The position numbers and the translations under genes were made by a program. A DNA stretch of 8,026 nt from Scatosoma sp045652785 (lineage in GTDB: Bacteria; Bacillota; Clostridia; Christensenellales; Borkfalkiaceae), in NCBI GenBank assembly GCA_045652785.1, contig JAZOLF010000140.1, positions 1-8,026 on the forward strand, in the 5' to 3' direction. Below the pieces are notes generated by a model. That model did no database searches and was not told where the DNA came from. It was given only the letters and a program-made list of their open reading frames with translations. Below, piece by piece: positions 1-5,737 of this stretch (positions within the stretch are counted from its first letter, which is position 1; every line of letters begins with the position of its first letter).

Positions 1-2
1 AA

Positions 3-44
3 GCGGAAATTGCAGAACTTAAAAAGACAACATTAAAGGGGTGA
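3..44 (+). CDS. possible 3' end of a plus-strand gene (partial)
   Basis: From base 3 a frame reads AEIAELKKTTLKG and stops at TGA 42-44. The Glu/Lys/Leu-rich tail looks like a helical C-terminus, but only 13 codons are visible and no family can be named. The frame starting at base 1 also closes nearby (TAA 34-36), so the choice of frame rests only on plausibility of composition. The TGA lies inside the left arm of the hairpin at 37-64, which would fit an end-of-gene structure. If real, this gene converges on the leftward tRNA transcript. Confidence 0.3.
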   Translation, partial: AEIAELKKTTLKG

Positions 45-64
45 CGAAATCAATCGTCACCCCT
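37..64. other. 11-bp inverted repeat (hairpin) at the gene end
   Basis: AGGGGTGACGA (37-47) is perfectly complementary to TCGTCACCCCT (54-64), with a 6-nt loop. It is GC-rich and stable. On the plus strand it is followed by TCAAAATTTG, which is not a proper U tract. On the minus strand it is followed by TTAATGTTGTCTTTTT, which is more U-rich but delayed. It could act as a weak bidirectional terminator or a 3'-end protecting hairpin between the convergent plus-strand gene and the tRNA unit. It is not a canonical intrinsic terminator in either direction. Confidence 0.6.
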
Positions 65-209
65 CAAAATTTGATACGCAGTAAACAAAGAAAAGGAATT
101 TTTTATTTTTCGCGAAAAACTTCTATTCCAAGCACATAAAAACAGAGAAAAATCCGCAAGTGGTCAAACATGTGGTCAAGCTCGATTTTATGGGCGGTTT
201 TTGGGAAAG
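65..209. other. non-coding gap with tandem GTGGTCAA repeat
   Basis: No gene with a credible start was found here. The stretch is AT-rich and contains a 14-base palindrome of five T, CGCG and five A (106-119). It also holds a tandem direct repeat GTGGTCAA at 160-167 and 172-179, spaced 12 bases apart. A short plus-strand open frame (85-222) crosses it but has no start codon with a ribosome binding site. Confidence 0.4.
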
Positions 210-238
210 AAAAAAGCCCTGAAACCTTTTGTTTCAAG
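210..238 (-). terminator. intrinsic terminator of the tRNA-Pro transcript
   Basis: Read on the minus strand, CTTGAAAC (238-231) pairs with GTTTCAGG (225-218) over an AAAAG loop, with one G-U pair. It is followed by GC and then six T (215-210). It begins 10 bases beyond the CCA end of the tRNA, the expected place for the terminator of a monocistronic tRNA gene. Confidence 0.8.
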
Positions 239-248
239 ACTTTTTCCG

Positions 249-325
249 TGGTTGAGGCGACGGGACTTGAACCCACGACCTTTTGGTCCCTAACCAAACG
301 CGCTACCAAGCTGCGCTACGCCTCA
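249..325 (-). tRNA. tRNA-Pro (anticodon AGG), CCA encoded
   Basis: The minus strand folds into a complete 77-nt cloverleaf. The acceptor is TGAGGCG/CGCCTCA with discriminator A and an encoded CCA (251-249). The D arm is GCGC with loop AGCTTGGTA, and the T loop is TTCAAGT. The anticodon arm is TTTGG / loop TTAGGGA / CCAAA, giving U33, A34 G35 G36 and G37, that is, anticodon AGG for codon CCU, and CCC/CCA if A34 is edited to inosine. G36 G37 is the usual proline signature (G37 is the TrmD methylation site). Two oddities: bacterial proline isoacceptors normally carry U, G or C at position 34, and the first acceptor pair is U1-A72 where C1-G72 is usual in bacterial proline tRNAs. The T stem contains two G-U wobbles. 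The gene has its own promoter and terminator. Confidence 0.93.
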
Positions 326-367
326 ATATATGCTATTTTGCGGACGTTTCCGCCCAACAACATAGCA

Positions 368-396
368 ATTATACTCTTTGCGAAAGGTTTAGTCAA
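368..396 (-). promoter_or_regulatory. sigma-70-type promoter of tRNA-Pro
   Basis: On the minus strand TTGACT (396-391), a 17-base spacer and a perfect TATAAT (373-368) precede the tRNA. The start is predicted near 361, about 35 bases before the mature 5' end. A small GCGGA/TCCGC dyad (340-353) lies in the 5' leader that RNase P would remove. The strength and position fit a stable-RNA promoter. Confidence 0.85.
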
Positions 397-491
397 GCAT
401 TTTTACTTGCCTTTTTTAAATTATTTTAATTTTTTTCACAAAAGCAGATTTTTCACATATAGGCACGCATACCGCACCTGCACCCGCAGCA

Positions 492-3017
492 CTATAACAT
501 CATCGCAACGCATTTCGCCAAGAACACCCCTGTCGGCAACAGGAAGAAAAGAGCAACGACAACAACCGCGAGCAGGGTCCCCGCCACGCCTATTACTTTT
601 TCCGAGCGGAAAAACACTTTTGTATCATCAAGCAAAATCCCGACCAAGCAAAGCGCGATCATACCGATAAAGAAACAGAGCAGCATATACGTCCCGTAGG
701 GGCTTTCGTAATAAAACTCAACGACGTTTTCGCCTTCTTCAAGCGGCACGCACAAGAACCGCAAATCATTATCGGAAAGCGCCACGTTTTTTCCGTTAAC
801 GCGTACCTGGTACCCCTCAATGGCGACAAATGTGATCATTAGGAACTGTCCTTCCTGTGCATTAACGCGGACATTTATGGTATCTTTCGAGAGTGCAATT
901 TCCCCGCTTCTATCCCACAATTTTTCGGTGAGTTCCCAAATTGCCGAGCCCGAAATCGTCTGAATTTCCTTCTCGCCACCCAAGTAATGATACAGCGCAA
1001 TTTGGTTTTTCATACGGTTCTCGTAGGAGTCATTTTCCGCGACGAAACGATACGCCCCGCTATCGACGACGAATGCGGAAGGAAAGACGTACTTATTCTC
1101 ATAGACGAGAACGCCGTCCTTTTGGAGTTGCGTTTTTTGCCCATCGCTGCCTATCTCATAGGGGGCATACCAACTGCGGCCATCGACCTTACTTTTCTGA
1201 TCGGACGGCACGAGCAAGTACTTATACCCCAAAAACGAGTCGCCAAAAATCGAGCCGCCGTTCCCGCGCGAGATATTTTTCCCGTTGCCAGAGTACCCAA
1301 ACAAGGTCGTTGCAGGGAAATTATCTTTATCGAGCATGGACGAAAAGGCGGTGAAAGTATAGGTATCCCCTTCGAAAGCAATATTCGAAGAATATTGATT
1401 GCTAAAATCACGCACGCGGTAGAAGGAATCATCTTCTTCGCGCAGAGTCTGTGCCAACGAAACATACCGCTCCCAGCGGATATTTTGTGTTGAAGTATTC
1501 CCGATCACGAGTTGCGCCCCGAAGAATACACCCTGGAACAAAATCACAGCCGCACCAAACAGGCTCACAAGCCGCATCGGAATTTTCTTCCCCGCTCGCA
1601 GAATTGCGCCCGTGCCCAAAATCAACAATGCACAAACGGCAAAAATCCCGACGGCGAAGATCCCACCCAAAGAATGCGCAAACCGCGACGCAAACGTCCG
1701 CAAGGCGTTTGCCATCGTGCTATCAGAGAATAAAGCGGCGGCTTTGATATGGTATTCGCCTACAAAAAATACCACCATCGCAACGAACAGACCGCCGAAA
1801 ATAACGGTATATATGGTTGGCGCAAAGCGAACTCGTCGCAGACATGCCCCCCTGTTTTTCTCTTTTTTGAATAAATCCAACCCGTCTAAGCCCAAGCACG
1901 CGCCGCCTAAGAAATAGATCGCATTCAAGAACCCAAACCGCAAGGCGTAGGACATATAACTGCCCATATTCAGCAGTTGCATACTCTCATCTACAATCGT
2001 GGGGAGCAGCGTCAACACCCCTGCCAGCGCCATAAATTTCGCAAGCGGCGTCTTCCCCTTCGAGCGGACAAAATACACCGCAGTCAGGACAATCATCACC
2101 ATATCAGACAGGATATAGGTGAGTTTCGACTCCATACTATTCGTCCACTTTTCGAGATACTCTTTTGTCAAGAACCCGTCGGGGGTAAATCCGTAGAAAA
2201 GGTTTTCGGTAAACGATCCCCCACGCGCCGCACGCAAATACGCCAACAGCGACGGAACAAGGATAGGCAAAGCAAAAAGCACCGCGCAAACAAAGGCAAT
2301 GGAAAGACGCGCAATAAACCGCATTCTGCCATCCTTTTTCACGCAAAGTAAAGCATAGCCCACCAAAGCAGGATAGACGGTAAACATCGCAAAGCAAGCG
2401 ATAGAAAAACTTGCGTAGATGCACGCCGCCATGATGGCGGAAAACAGCCAAAACTGCTCCGTTTTCACAAAACGACGGAATGCCCAAACCGCGAAAGGCA
2501 TATACAGCAAAATATCCAGCCAGTTGACGTAAGTATTCGCGACGAACGTATATCCGCAGAACGCGTACAGAATGCCCATCCCCGCGCGCGCAGGTTTGGA
2601 TATAGAAAACAGAGTGGTTGCAAACCAAGTTCCCGCGAACGCCAAAGCCATAATTTTGAGCCCGATCACCAGCACAGCGGACTCCGCGACCATACCTTCC
2701 CCGAAGACGAGAAAGAGTGCGCTAAACGGGCTAACGATAAAATACGCAAGCGAGCCGAACAAGTCTGCGCCCCCGCCGATTGCGTGGGAATAGAACAGCG
2801 AACTGCGGCCTTTGAAGACGTCAAAAAGGTGTTCCACGAACGGGCAAATTTGTGCGGAAAGGTCGTAGGACGCGATAGAGTTCGGCCCAAACGGATAGAT
2901 TCTTTGCACAAAGAGCATAATCAGGTACACAACGAACACAAATCCGCAGGATACAAGGTAAGGATAAACGCCCTTCTTATTTGCTTTCGTATGCAGTTTT
3001 TCTTGCACGATTTCCAT
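492..3017 (-). CDS. yfhO: YfhO-family polytopic membrane protein
   Basis: This 841-residue protein matches the YfhO family (GT-C-like integral membrane proteins; Bacillus subtilis YfhO has been linked to glycosylation of lipoteichoic acid with CsbB). Seen in sequence: TM1 at about 18-37; the family hallmark SYDLSAQICPF near 50-60, with the Asp-x-x-x-Gln pair in the first extracytoplasmic loop; YSHAIGGGADLFG at 76-88; NTYVNWLDILLYMPF at 161-175; about a dozen hydrophobic segments to residue ~505; an extracytoplasmic domain at ~506-775 (FYRVRDF at 532-538, LGYKYLLVP at 596-604, EGYQVRVNGK at 734-743); and two final membrane segments at ~776-796 and ~807-834. Length is normal for the family. ATG 3017-3015 is chosen because the in-frame TTG 36 bases further upstream lies within the -35 box of the promoter. 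No SD at normal spacing precedes the ATG. No partner glycosyltransferase gene is in the window, so the substrate is unknown. The family symbol is used at family level only. No clear terminator follows; the stop is TAG. Confidence 0.9.
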   Translation of the reverse strand: MEIVQEKLHTKANKKGVYPYLVSCGFVFVVYLIMLFVQRIYPFGPNSIASYDLSAQICPFVEHLFDVFKGRSSLFYSHAIGGGADLFGSLAYFIVSPFSALFLVFGEGMVAESAVLVIGLKIMALAFAGTWFATTLFSISKPARAGMGILYAFCGYTFVANTYVNWLDILLYMPFAVWAFRRFVKTEQFWLFSAIMAACIYASFSIACFAMFTVYPALVGYALLCVKKDGRMRFIARLSIAFVCAVLFALPILVPSLLAYLRAARGGSFTENLFYGFTPDGFLTKEYLEKWTNSMESKLTYILSDMVMIVLTAVYFVRSKGKTPLAKFMALAGVLTLLPTIVDESMQLLNMGSYMSYALRFGFLNAIYFLGGACLGLDGLDLFKKEKNRGACLRRVRFAPTIYTVIFGGLFVAMVVFFVGEYHIKAAALFSDSTMANALRTFASRFAHSLGGIFAVGIFAVCALLILGTGAILRAGKKIPMRLVSLFGAAVILFQGVFFGAQLVIGNTSTQNIRWERYVSLAQTLREEDDSFYRVRDFSNQYSSNIAFEGDTYTFTAFSSMLDKDNFPATTLFGYSGNGKNISRGNGGSIFGDSFLGYKYLLVPSDQKSKVDGRSWYAPYEIGSDGQKTQLQKDGVLVYENKYVFPSAFVVDSGAYRFVAENDSYENRMKNQIALYHYLGGEKEIQTISGSAIWELTEKLWDRSGEIALSKDTINVRVNAQEGQFLMITFVAIEGYQVRVNGKNVALSDNDLRFLCVPLEEGENVVEFYYESPYGTYMLLCFFIGMIALCLVGILLDDTKVFFRSEKVIGVAGTLLAVVVVALFFLLPTGVFLAKCVAMML

Positions 3018-3053
3018 ACTTTGATTATACCCCTTTGTCGGCGAGTTTGTCAA
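3018..3053 (-). promoter_or_regulatory. consensus promoter of the YfhO gene, leaderless layout
   Basis: On the minus strand a perfect TTGACA (3053-3048), an 18-base spacer and a perfect TATAAT (3029-3024) are followed by only CAAAGT before ATG. Initiation about 7 bases past the -10 box falls on the A of the start codon at 3017. The message is therefore predicted to begin at or within a base or two of AUG. The AAGGGG lying in the spacer is 12 bases from ATG and would not be in such a transcript. Confidence 0.85.
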
Positions 3054-3085
3054 GCGCTTTTATCCTACACTACACATCCGCAACC

Positions 3086-3111
3086 AGATTCTTCACTCCG
3101 TTCAGAATGAC
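3086..3111. repeat. repeat-like element A (ATTCT/AGAAT dyad)
   Basis: This 26-base segment carries ATTCT (3088-3092) and its complement AGAAT (3104-3108) around TCACTCCGTTC. From memory it resembles a short interspersed motif that reads, on the minus strand, as TGTCATTCTGA followed by CGAAGTGAAGAATCT-like bases. That motif recurs in intergenic regions of many bacterial genomes. There is only one copy in this window, so the repeat nature is an inference. Confidence 0.45.
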
Positions 3112-3132
3112 ACGCTACCACACCCTACTTCC

Positions 3133-3157
3133 GTAGGGGCGATTCACGAATCGCCCG
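3133..3157. repeat. repeat-like element B (9-bp dyad)
   Basis: GTAGGGGCGATTC followed by ACGAATCGCCCG contains perfect 9-base arms GGGCGATTC (3137-3145) and GAATCGCCC (3148-3156) with a 2-base centre. It starts with GTAGGGG, and element C starts with the closely similar GTAGGGA. From memory, GTAGGGGCG-led dyads are common interspersed intergenic elements. It is followed by CTTTTCTT on the plus strand, but no plus-strand gene ends nearby. Confidence 0.5.
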
Positions 3158-3180
3158 CTTTTCTTACCTACGCCCTGTTT

Positions 3181-3208
3181 GTAGGGACAGGCGTCCCCGA
3201 CTGTCCGC
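3181..3208. repeat. repeat-like element C (GTAGGGACAG dyad)
   Basis: GTAGGGACAGGCGTCCCCGACTGTCC holds arms GGACAG (3185-3190) and CTGTCC (3201-3206). An alternative fold pairs GGGAC (3184-3188) with GTCCC. It shares the GTAGGG lead-in and the CCGCTTT-like trailing bases with element B, as if both derive from one family with different dyad cores. Confidence 0.45.
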
Positions 3209-3241
3209 TTTCGCCTGCCTTTATCCCCCATTATTTTGCGC

Positions 3242-3270
3242 AAAAAAAAAAAGCTCCCCTTTCGGAGAGC
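3242..3270 (-). terminator. strong intrinsic terminator of the secreted-protein operon
   Basis: On the minus strand GCTCTCC (3270-3264) pairs with GGGGAGC (3259-3253) across a GAAA tetraloop, with one G-U pair. It is followed by eleven consecutive T (3252-3242). It lies 16 bases beyond the stop codon of the secreted protein. This is a textbook Rho-independent terminator and separates the operon from the YfhO gene downstream. Confidence 0.93.
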
Positions 3271-3286
3271 GTTTCTTATTTAGGTT

Positions 3287-5458
3287 TTATTTGCTCACAC
3301 ACGAAATATTCCAAATCGACACACGATCCTTGTTGCTCGTAGACTTGGAAGGGCTATTATTTTTTATTTCGATTGTATAGTCGCCTTCAATATTTATCCC
3401 TTCAGCCGCAAGATCCCAAGTGAATGTATAGACCGTCTTTTGCGTCACACTATTATTATCTAATTGTTTAGTCGCCACCACAGCACCGTTTTGTTTAATC
3501 GAAATTTGCAAATCAACACCCTTGCTTTCGCTATACGTATTAGTATAATAAAAACTAATAGAAGACAGTCCGTTACTCAATGTAGGCGAAGTTATTGTAC
3601 CAACAGCCGTTGTCTTACCATTCAAAACCACCGTATTATCGTTGTTAACTTTAACAACTGCCGCATTTGTAGCAGTCCAACCATTGGTAGTTTTACGCGT
3701 AGAGTAACCAGTATCTGTCTTTAACGTGTCAAAGTCGTCTTTGGTGACCGTTTGGGTTGCACCGCCGCCTTCTTCGATATGTTTTACCGCAATCGTACAA
3801 GGAATGAGAGCGCTGTTCACACCATTTAACGAAATGGTCGCCGTCACGTTCACGGTCGCATCTTCCGCAGGGTTCGTCGTCACAAGAACGCCGTTTTCAA
3901 AACTTTCAACGAAATCATAATCGCCAGCCAAAGCCCAAGAAATGGTTGCGCCAAACTGCTCTGTTTCCGTCGGCAAATTCAAATCCGTACCAGCGTTGGT
4001 CGAATACGTCGTAACAAGTTTTTTCGCTTCGTATGCAACCTTATCTTCGTTCGTCCATTCGCGGATTTCTTCAAACCAAATATTATGATAATTAGAGTCA
4101 GTTGTGGTGGTCGTCTTATAGGCTCTTATGACAGATCCATTAGTATTGTACACCAACTCTCTTGCCAAGGTAGATGCGGTAATTTCTTGCTTGTCGACAT
4201 CCAGAGTCCAAGCATATTCTGTCGTTACGAACTCAACCACATTATCGTCTTTCGCCCCAAGATAGGTAGGAACATCTGCCTTGTAATAATAAATCGCATA
4301 TCCATCCGCCAACTTCTTGAAGTAGAACGCCAATGCTTGCGTTTCGTCCGCACTAACCGCCAAACCGTTGTTATTGCTATTAGGGCCAACTGCATAGTAC
4401 TTGCTCGTACTCTTCAACGCATACGCCTTTCCTTCTACAGGATAAGGGTTCACGGTTACCGTCACGGTAAACGTTTTGGTTGCCGTTGTTCCGTCACATT
4501 CAATCGTCGCCGTCAGGGTAGCCGCGCCTTCCGCATCGAAAGTAACAACGCCATCCGCAATCGTTGCGCCCGTTGCCGACCAAGTGATGCTTACTTCGTT
4601 ATACTTAGACGTTGCGGTGTTCAATGCAACCGTATCGCCAACGTAAGCCGCGGTGGTATTAAAGGTTACCAAACCTGCTTCGTAATTTACCTTTTCCTGT
4701 GCGGAAATGTCATTATCTTCTACAAACGAGCCCGCATCCACGTACTTTTCATCAGGAACGGTGAATTTGATGGTTTCGCCATCCACGCTGAACGCATCGC
4801 TTGCGCCCGCTTCAAACTTCCAGCCAAAGTCGGGTTTAACCGTAAGGGTTTCGCCCTTCTTGTAAAGACCGTAAGCATAGCCGTCTTCAAACGTGGCGTG
4901 TTCTACCGATACGTAGGTGTAGTCTGCCATCAAGTCAATATCGTTGCCTTTGAAGTTCGCCGCAGCCGTACCGTAGTTCAACATCGCCGTCAAAAGGTTG
5001 GTTAAGGAGTTATCCGCCGCACCGTTTGCCATACCGAGTTTATTATACGCGTACTGCAAAACGCTGTATTTTACTTCTTCGCTCTTTTCGCTGCCCATCT
5101 TCGCATACGCGTACAGGTTGGTATCCATTTCATACGCCGTGATTCCGCGATAGATAAAGCGGTAATATTCGTTTCCGCCATAGGTTGCATTCGTAGCATC
5201 CGCATAAATAGGGGTTTCAACGCCGTTTTCTGTCACGTACACCGTGATATCACCTTTCGCGCCAGCCCCAACGGGAATCAAATATACCATATTTACGTTA
5301 TCGGAAACGTTGAGCGTTTGCGCCGCAATTTCCAAAGGTACAATCTCGCCTTCCGCTTTTGCAACGTCCGCCGTCAAAGCGTTTACGCCAAGCCCCGCCG
5401 CCACAAGCGTAGCCGAGCAAAGCGCCGTCGTTAAAAATCTTTTCAAAGTTTTACGCAT
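3287..5458 (-). CDS. secreted multi-domain protein with Ig-like domains
   Basis: This 723-residue protein has a signal peptide: basic MRKTLKRF, a hydrophobic core at ~9-30 and an AKA-E cleavage site at 33-36. The mature part appears modular. Residues ~37-180 form a region with YSVLQYAYNKLG (131-142) and MLNYGTAAANF (159-169), a pattern I associate with clostridial surface proteins. Residues ~254-336 look like a bacterial Ig-like domain (ITWSATGATIADGVVTFDAEG at 291-311). Residues ~340-467 are Tyr-rich and beta-rich. Residues ~470-560 are a second Ig-like domain (DKVAYEAKKL start). After an EEGGGATQ linker, ~568-721 form a beta-sandwich-like C-terminal domain. No LPXTG, SLH repeat, lipobox or C-terminal membrane anchor is seen, so it is either released or held non-covalently. 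No catalytic motif was recognised, and function is unknown (binding or adhesion is a guess). AAGGAGAG sits 8 bases before ATG. The gene follows the 45-residue small ORF by 17 bases. Base composition differs sharply between domains. Confidence 0.85.
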   Translation of the reverse strand: MRKTLKRFLTTALCSATLVAAGLGVNALTADVAKAEGEIVPLEIAAQTLNVSDNVNMVYLIPVGAGAKGDITVYVTENGVETPIYADATNATYGGNEYYRFIYRGITAYEMDTNLYAYAKMGSEKSEEVKYSVLQYAYNKLGMANGAADNSLTNLLTAMLNYGTAAANFKGNDIDLMADYTYVSVEHATFEDGYAYGLYKKGETLTVKPDFGWKFEAGASDAFSVDGETIKFTVPDEKYVDAGSFVEDNDISAQEKVNYEAGLVTFNTTAAYVGDTVALNTATSKYNEVSITWSATGATIADGVVTFDAEGAATLTATIECDGTTATKTFTVTVTVNPYPVEGKAYALKSTSKYYAVGPNSNNNGLAVSADETQALAFYFKKLADGYAIYYYKADVPTYLGAKDDNVVEFVTTEYAWTLDVDKQEITASTLARELVYNTNGSVIRAYKTTTTTDSNYHNIWFEEIREWTNEDKVAYEAKKLVTTYSTNAGTDLNLPTETEQFGATISWALAGDYDFVESFENGVLVTTNPAEDATVNVTATISLNGVNSALIPCTIAVKHIEEGGGATQTVTKDDFDTLKTDTGYSTRKTTNGWTATNAAVVKVNNDNTVVLNGKTTAVGTITSPTLSNGLSSISFYYTNTYSESKGVDLQISIKQNGAVVATKQLDNNSVTQKTVYTFTWDLAAEGINIEGDYTIEIKNNSPSKSTSNKDRVSIWNISCVSK

Positions 5459-5467
5459 TTTCTTCTC

Positions 5468-5474
5468 TCCTTTT
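5468..5474 (-). promoter_or_regulatory. ribosome binding site of the secreted protein
   Basis: On the minus strand AAGGAGA lies about 9 bases upstream of ATG 5458, entirely within the 17-base gap after the stop codon of the small ORF. This is the arrangement expected for a tightly coupled two-gene operon. Confidence 0.75.
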
Positions 5475-5475
5475 C

Positions 5476-5613
5476 TTAATTGAAATCGGGCGGCAAGTCC
5501 GTACCGCTATCTTGATCGCCATTATCGAACGGGGGCGACGTTGTCACTATGTCGTCAGCTTTCACAAAAAGAAAATCCAGCCGCAACACTTCGTATGCCT
5601 GCTTGTATTCCAT
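5476..5613 (-). CDS. 45-residue small protein, operon partner of the secreted protein
   Basis: On the minus strand ATG (5613-5611) opens a 45-codon frame ending in TAA (5478-5476). It begins MEYKQAYEVLRLDFLFVKAD and continues DIVTTSPPFDNG, ending in an acidic, Pro/Asp/Gly-rich tail (LPPDFN). It has a perfect AGGAGG 10 bases upstream. Its stop lies 17 bases before the start of the secreted protein, with that gene's SD between them, and both sit behind one promoter. There is no signal peptide, no membrane helix and no cysteine. The layout (an N-terminal Tyr, a hydrophobic acidic middle, then Asp-Ile-Val-Thr-Thr-Ser and an acidic tail) recalls short uncharacterised proteins seen in many clostridia with a D-[IV]-[IV]-T-[TA]-S core. 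That is from memory and unverified. Function is unknown; coupling, regulation or partnership with the secreted protein are possibilities. Confidence 0.72.
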   Translation of the reverse strand: MEYKQAYEVLRLDFLFVKADDIVTTSPPFDNGDQDSGTDLPPDFN

Positions 5614-5623
5614 CGAAATAAAA

Positions 5624-5629
5624 CCTCCT
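5624..5629 (-). promoter_or_regulatory. perfect AGGAGG ribosome binding site of the small protein
   Basis: AGGAGG on the minus strand, 10 bases before ATG 5613. It is the strongest SD in the window and the main reason to believe the 45-residue frame is translated. Confidence 0.8.
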
Positions 5630-5660
5630 ATGTGCTTTTCTTTCCTACTATCAAGAATGT

Positions 5661-5701
5661 TTTGTTGGTGAAGAATTCACCAACAAAGGGGCGCGCCCCT
5701 T
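5661..5701 (-). promoter_or_regulatory. tandem palindromes in the operon leader
   Basis: Two perfect dyads lie back to back. AAGGGGCGCGCCCCTT (5686-5701) is a 16-base palindrome. TTTGTTGGTGAA (5661-5672) and TTCACCAACAAA (5676-5687) form 12-bp arms around a 3-base loop. Both are in the transcribed leader, about 30-70 bases after the predicted start and about 50-90 bases before the small ORF. Neither is followed by a good U tract, so ordinary termination is unlikely. They could be mRNA-stabilising or regulatory hairpins, or operators for a dimeric DNA-binding protein. They overlap by two bases. No known riboswitch was recognised. Confidence 0.7.
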
Positions 5702-5737
5702 AAAAACGCTCTTTGGTTTTGATATAAACTTTTGTTA

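Noticed and set aside
85..222. Plus-strand frame containing NPQVVKHVVKLDFMGGF, reminiscent of an integrase tail
   Set aside because: It follows a TAA at 82-84, has no start codon with an SD, and runs through the tRNA terminator. It is too short to support a gene or a pseudogene.
418..440. AT-only dyad (AAATT / AATTT) followed by T tract on the plus strand as a terminator
   Set aside because: The stem is 5 A-T pairs only, and no plus-strand gene ends there; it lies between the YfhO gene and the tRNA promoter on the minus strand, where no U tract follows.
170..670. Plus-strand frame of 166 codons beginning inside the tRNA terminator, and a 68-codon minus frame through the tRNA
   Set aside because: Both translate the tRNA gene; strings such as ATGLEPTTFWSL and RDQKVVGSSPVAST are well-known false translations of tRNA genes.
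3018..3053. TTG at 3053 as start of the YfhO gene (12 extra residues)
   Set aside because: The TTG is the first three bases of the -35 box and lies upstream of the predicted transcription start; it has no SD.
4085..5005. A 306-codon open frame on the plus strand opposite the secreted protein gene
   Set aside because: It is Arg/Ile/Cys-rich with no domain, no SD and no promoter, and lies wholly antisense to a gene with signal peptide, SD, promoter and terminator. It is an effect of base composition.
5512..5703. Plus-strand frame of 63 codons across the leader palindromes
   Set aside because: No ribosome binding site, and it overlaps the operon leader and the small minus-strand gene, which has much stronger signals.
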